Source of the DNA: CBFHWY01 sp965659675
Lineage (GTDB): Bacteria; Bacteroidota; Bacteroidia; Flavobacteriales_G; Salibacteraceae
Assembly (NCBI GenBank): GCA_965659675.1
Contig: CBFHWY010000059.1
Coordinates: 1 to 18,145 of the forward strand
DNA length: 18,145 bases
Direction of reading: 5' to 3'
Shown here in pieces: positions 14,734-18,145 of the stretch. Each line of letters begins with the position of its first letter. Position 1 is the stretch's first letter. The translations under genes and the position numbers were made by a program. Below the pieces are notes generated by a model. That model worked only from the letters and a program-made list of their open reading frames with translations, made no database searches and had not been told where the DNA came from.

Positions 14734-16213
14734 ATGCCCTGATCAATTGGATGGCTTGTTGCATCAGATCATGCAGGATCTCATCCTGCTCCATGAATGG
14801 AGCTCCTTTTCTCAAACTAGTGCGAAGCGATTCAACCCGCTCACTGCTTGTGGCCTCTTTTCTGAAATCCAGAGCCTGACAAGAGATCAGGTATTCAATT
14901 CCGATCACTTGCTGTACCAGTTCCAGAACCTGCAAACAAGCGCGCGCTGAGTTTGCGCCCATACTCACATGGTCTTCCTGACCATTGGAAGAATCTATGG
15001 TGTCGGCAGAGTTGGGAAAGCACAGGGCTTTAGAACGGCTTACAAGGCTTGCTGCGGTGTATTGGGGAATCATAAAGCCTGAGTTGATCCCAGGTTTAGC
15101 CACTAAAAAGGCCGGGAGTCCGCGTTCACCAGAAAGCAGTTTGTAGCTGCGTCTTTCGGAGATGCTTCCATATTCATGAATGGCCAGTTTCAGTAGGTCA
15201 AGCATCATGGCAATGCTTTCACCGTGAAAATTTCCTCCGGAAAGGATCAGATCTTCATCTGGGAATATAGTAGGGTTATCTGTTACAGCGTTTAGCTCAG
15301 ATTCACAAACCTTCTTCACTTCCTGAACTCTATCCCAAACCGCGCCGTGCACTTGCGGAATACAACGAAATGAGTATGGATCCTGAACATATTCAACGTC
15401 GATCTCCTGAAGGGCACTGCCTTTCAAAATGCTATTGATCTTCCTGGCAACTTCGAGCTGTCCTTCGTGTCTTCTTATCTTATGAAGCGAAGGATGGAAG
15501 GGCTTTAACCTTGCCTGAAAAGCTTCAATGGATATGGCGGCAACTTCATTTCCCCGATCAAACAATTGATCAAATTCTAAGAGAAGGAAAACAGCGTGGG
15601 CACTCATGAATTGTGTACCGTTGAGGAGCGCAATACCCTCTTTGCTTTGGAGTTTCAATGGGTCCCATCCAAACTGCTGATGGAGCGCCTCACCAGGAAG
15701 CTTTTGTCCTTTGATGTTCACTTCACCCGTGCCGAGTAGTGGTAAACTCATATGGGCCAGAGGGGCCAGATCACCGCTTGCTCCTAGTGATCCCTGCTCA
15801 TAGACCACCGGAAGTACATCTTTATTGTAGAAATCGATCAATCGATCCAAAAGGATAGGTCGAACGCCAGAATAGCCTTTTGATAGTCCCAGGATCTTGA
15901 GAAAGATCATCAAACGAACTAGCTCTGGGCGAATCTCGGCACCAGTTCCTGCAGCATGACTTTTTACTAGGTTTTCCTGGAGTTGCTCAATATCCTCCTT
16001 TTCGATTCGGGTATCGCATAAGGAACCAAAACCTGTATTGATCCCATAAATGGCCTCATCACTATCGCTAAGGCGCTGGTCGAGATAGTCCCGACACTTT
16101 TGGGTGACTATTCGGCATTCTTCGGAAAGACTCAGACTCACCTCCGCCTTCATCACCGGAAGGAGTTCCTCGATGCTGTAATCCCTGAGTTCTATGCTTA
16201 GTTCTTTTCTCAT
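14732..16213 (-). CDS. hutH: Histidine ammonia-lyase
   Basis: Cytoplasmic enzyme that removes ammonia from L-histidine to give trans-urocanate, the first step of histidine degradation. At 493 residues the length is normal. The self-forming MIO cofactor tripeptide is A145-S146-G147 within GSLGASGDLAPLAH. Active-site residues agree with characterised histidine lyases: Y56 in YGINTGFG, S85-H86 in KSHAAG (the histidine-specific pair), N198 in LLNGTQ, and Q277, Y280 and R283 in QDPYSFRC. The glutamate-containing loop is SSNGQEDHVSMG (408-419). These favour histidine over tyrosine or phenylalanine. Its ATG overlaps the hisS stop by four bases. No hutU, hutI or hutG is visible, so this is an orphan hutH within the window. 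Confidence 0.94.
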   Translation of the reverse strand: MRKELSIELRDYSIEELLPVMKAEVSLSLSEECRIVTQKCRDYLDQRLSDSDEAIYGINTGFGSLCDTRIEKEDIEQLQENLVKSHAAGTGAEIRPELVRLMIFLKILGLSKGYSGVRPILLDRLIDFYNKDVLPVVYEQGSLGASGDLAPLAHMSLPLLGTGEVNIKGQKLPGEALHQQFGWDPLKLQSKEGIALLNGTQFMSAHAVFLLLEFDQLFDRGNEVAAISIEAFQARLKPFHPSLHKIRRHEGQLEVARKINSILKGSALQEIDVEYVQDPYSFRCIPQVHGAVWDRVQEVKKVCESELNAVTDNPTIFPDEDLILSGGNFHGESIAMMLDLLKLAIHEYGSISERRSYKLLSGERGLPAFLVAKPGINSGFMIPQYTAASLVSRSKALCFPNSADTIDSSNGQEDHVSMGANSARACLQVLELVQQVIGIEYLISCQALDFRKEATSSERVESLRTSLRKGAPFMEQDEILHDLMQQAIQLIRA

Positions 16214-17562
16214 TGAAAGAAAGCGATCAATTCATCCAGCCTATACTCTTGTTGCTTCCCCGTGGATTGATCCTTTAGATTGATTATTCCCTTTTGAAGC
16301 TCTGATTCTCCAAGAAAAGCGACGTATTGTGCCTTGATATCATCAGCATACTTGAACTGTTTCTTCAGTTTCACATTGTCTGGGTAAACCATTGATGTCA
16401 CGCCGTTCTTTTGCAGCTCCTGTGTCCATTTGAATGCTTCCAAAGCCTCCGCCTCTCCAAAGTTCAAAAAGAGGACCTGAATGCTGGGAAGACTGTCATC
16501 TGGAAACAGATTTTTCTGTTCCATGAGATCATAGATGCGATCTGCTCCAAAGGAAATTCCTACTCCTGAGATGTCTTTTAACCCGAAGATCCCAGTGAGG
16601 TCGTCATATCGTCCACCTCCACAAATGCTGCTTGGAAAGTCGGGGTGTGTAACTTCGAGAATCGCTCCGGTGTAGTAGTTTAGTCCGCGCGCCAGCGTGA
16701 TGTTGAAGTTAAGATCCACATCAAGTTTCTTCGCTTGTTCTAAGAGAAAGGATACTTCTTCCAGACCTTTTTCCCCAATAGGATTAGCCTCGAGAAAGTC
16801 CCTCAATAAGCTGAGCTTTTCTTCATTCGTCCCACCGAAGTCAAGTAGAGGATCAATGCCTTTGACGATCCGTTCGTCGATCTCTTTTTTTCGCAACTCC
16901 TCCAGGACCTTATCCTTTCCGACCTTGTCGATCTTATCGATGGCCACGGTAATATCAATAAGGTGTTTTGAGGCACTGAGTTTTTCCGCAATTCCCGCCA
17001 ACACTTTTCGGTTGTTTAAATGAATGACAACATCGTCTAAGCCCAGCGCATCGAAGCCCTCCTTAGCCATAAGACAAAGTTCCAGCTCATTCAATAGGGA
17101 AGGGGAGCCGATCATGTCGACATCACATTGATAAAACTCACGGTAGCGACCTTTCTGAGGGCGATCTGCTCTCCACACAGGCTGGATTTGATATCTGCGA
17201 AACGGAAAGCTCAACTCATTATGGTGCTGTACCACAAAGCGTGCAAATGGCACGGTGAGGTCGTAGCGCAAGGCCTTTTCTGAGATGGAATTTGTTAAGG
17301 CATTGCTGTTCTTGTTACTCAGGGCAGATTCATCAGCTTTAGAAAGGTAATCTCCACTGTTGAGGATCTTAAAGATCAAACGATCTCCTTCCTCACCGTA
17401 CTTGCCCATCAGGGTGTCGGTATTTTCCATGGAAGGAGTTTCTATGGGAAGAAAGCTGTGGTTCTCAAAGACCGATCTCAATCTGGAAAAGATGTATTCT
17501 CTTTTTGCAGACTGTTCGGGTAAAAAGTCTCTGGTTCCCTTTGGAATTCCGAGTCGGGCCAT
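16210..17562 (-). CDS. hisS: Histidine--tRNA ligase
   Basis: Class II aminoacyl-tRNA synthetase that charges tRNA-His. At 450 residues it has the size of the Bacteroidota form. Visible signatures are the N-terminal GIPKGTRDFLP (5-15), LRYDLTVPFARFV (98-110), motif 2 with QIQPVWRADRPQKGRYREF (125-143) leading to QCDVDMIG, the histidine-binding ARGLNYYTG (291-299) and GGGRYDDLTG (315-324), and motif 3 around GVGISFGADRI (333-343). The anticodon-binding domain covers about 355-450. The ATG overlaps the ettA stop by one base (TAATG) and the TGA overlaps the hutH start by four bases, so it is the middle gene of a tightly coupled run. Confidence 0.96.
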   Translation of the reverse strand: MARLGIPKGTRDFLPEQSAKREYIFSRLRSVFENHSFLPIETPSMENTDTLMGKYGEEGDRLIFKILNSGDYLSKADESALSNKNSNALTNSISEKALRYDLTVPFARFVVQHHNELSFPFRRYQIQPVWRADRPQKGRYREFYQCDVDMIGSPSLLNELELCLMAKEGFDALGLDDVVIHLNNRKVLAGIAEKLSASKHLIDITVAIDKIDKVGKDKVLEELRKKEIDERIVKGIDPLLDFGGTNEEKLSLLRDFLEANPIGEKGLEEVSFLLEQAKKLDVDLNFNITLARGLNYYTGAILEVTHPDFPSSICGGGRYDDLTGIFGLKDISGVGISFGADRIYDLMEQKNLFPDDSLPSIQVLFLNFGEAEALEAFKWTQELQKNGVTSMVYPDNVKLKKQFKYADDIKAQYVAFLGESELQKGIINLKDQSTGKQQEYRLDELIAFFQ

Positions 17563-18145
17563 TAGTCTCTGATCAGTTTCTTGTACTTGATTCGTTTTGG
17601 TGCTTCATCACCCAAACGTTTAATGCGATTCTCTTCATAATCAGAGAAGCCACCTTCGAAGTACTTCACTTGAGAATCACCTTCAAAAGCAAGGATGTGT
17701 GTACATATTCTATCAAGGAACCAGCGGTCGTGTGAGATCACTACCACGCAGCCCGCATAGGCTTCTAAAGCCTCTTCAAGCGCTCTAAGTGTATTCACAT
17801 CCAAGTCGTTGGTAGGCTCATCGAGCAAGATCACATTGGCCTCCTGCTTGAGGGTCATGGCGAGGTGTAGCCGATTTCTCTCACCACCTGAGAGCACGCC
17901 TACCTTCTTTTGCTGATCGGAGCCGCCAAAATTGAATTTGGAAACATAGGCCCTGGAATTAATGAGTTTGTTCCCGATCTCGATATTTTCATTTCCGCCA
18001 GAGATCACTTCCCAAACACTTTTTGCAGGATCGATCTCTTCATGCATTTGATCGACATATGCGATCTTTATTGTTTCGCCCACACTAAATTGTCCTTTAT
18101 CAGGCTCTTCCTGACCCATGATCATCCTGAAGAGGGTGGTCTTTC
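17562..18145 (-). CDS. ettA: Energy-dependent translational throttle protein EttA (C-terminal part)
   Basis: Partial gene: 193 codons plus stop are visible, and the frame stays open to the window edge, where it begins at the Walker A lysine (KTTLFRMIMG). What is seen is the second ATPase domain of an ABC-F protein: LSGGERNR signature, Walker B VILLDEPTNDLD and the switch histidine in VVVISHDRWFLDR. The downstream stretch THILAFEGDSQVKYFEGG, then DYEENRIKRLGDEA and the closing RIKYKKL are characteristic of EttA rather than Uup or antibiotic-resistance ABC-F types. EttA binds the ribosomal E site and gates the first peptide bond according to ATP/ADP level. The TAA overlaps the hisS ATG by one base, suggesting co-translation. 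Confidence 0.93.
   Translation of the reverse strand, partial: KTTLFRMIMGQEEPDKGQFSVGETIKIAYVDQMHEEIDPAKSVWEVISGGNENIEIGNKLINSRAYVSKFNFGGSDQQKKVGVLSGGERNRLHLAMTLKQEANVILLDEPTNDLDVNTLRALEEALEAYAGCVVVISHDRWFLDRICTHILAFEGDSQVKYFEGGFSDYEENRIKRLGDEAPKRIKYKKLIRD

Overview
The window looks like chromosomal DNA from a Bacteroidota bacterium, most likely Flavobacteriales. The evidence is: secreted proteins with type IX secretion (T9SS) C-terminal sorting domains; a large surface protein with an IgGFc-binding-like N-terminus, a PKD domain and tandem Cys-paired repeats; DUF4159 and DUF4476 proteins; mostly no Shine-Dalgarno sequences; and upstream boxes resembling the Bacteroidota promoter TTTG-N19-TAnnTTTG. 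Coding density is very high. No stretch over about 300 bases lacks a gene, and I saw no tRNA, rRNA, CRISPR array, insertion sequence or phage gene.

Layout. (1) 1-2902, minus: the N-terminal 967 residues of a very large secreted adhesin-like protein whose C-terminus lies outside the window. (2) 3072-5078, plus: a tight translation operon, rpsP (bS16 with an unusually long Ala/Glu/Lys/Pro tail), rimM and a TrmN6-type tRNA methyltransferase. (3) 5079-6422, minus: a saccharopine dehydrogenase-family enzyme whose stop codon directly abuts that of the methyltransferase. (4) 6472-7875, plus: a DUF4476 secreted protein and a DUF423 membrane protein that probably starts at TTG. (5) 7939-9552, plus: pckA, followed by a strong terminator. 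(6) 9610-11815, plus: an overlapping run of rsmE, a DUF4159 protein and a voltage-gated K+ channel with a C-terminal zinc ribbon. (7) 11849-14682, plus: three tandem secreted proteins that share a two-cysteine module and a T9SS-like C-terminus. (8) 14732-18145, minus: a translationally coupled run ettA (partial), hisS and hutH.

Most genes are housekeeping: ribosome assembly and modification, tRNA modification and charging, translation control, gluconeogenesis, and lysine and histidine metabolism. The accessory signal lies in the surface or secreted proteins at 1-2902 and 11849-14682. I found no convincing new defence, mobile or biosynthetic system. The points most worth a second look are the Cys-paired repeat adhesin, the tandem secreted trio, the hisS-hutH overlap, the long bS16 tail, the zinc-ribbon channel, and the repeated GNRA-loop terminator with its closely packed gene boundaries.
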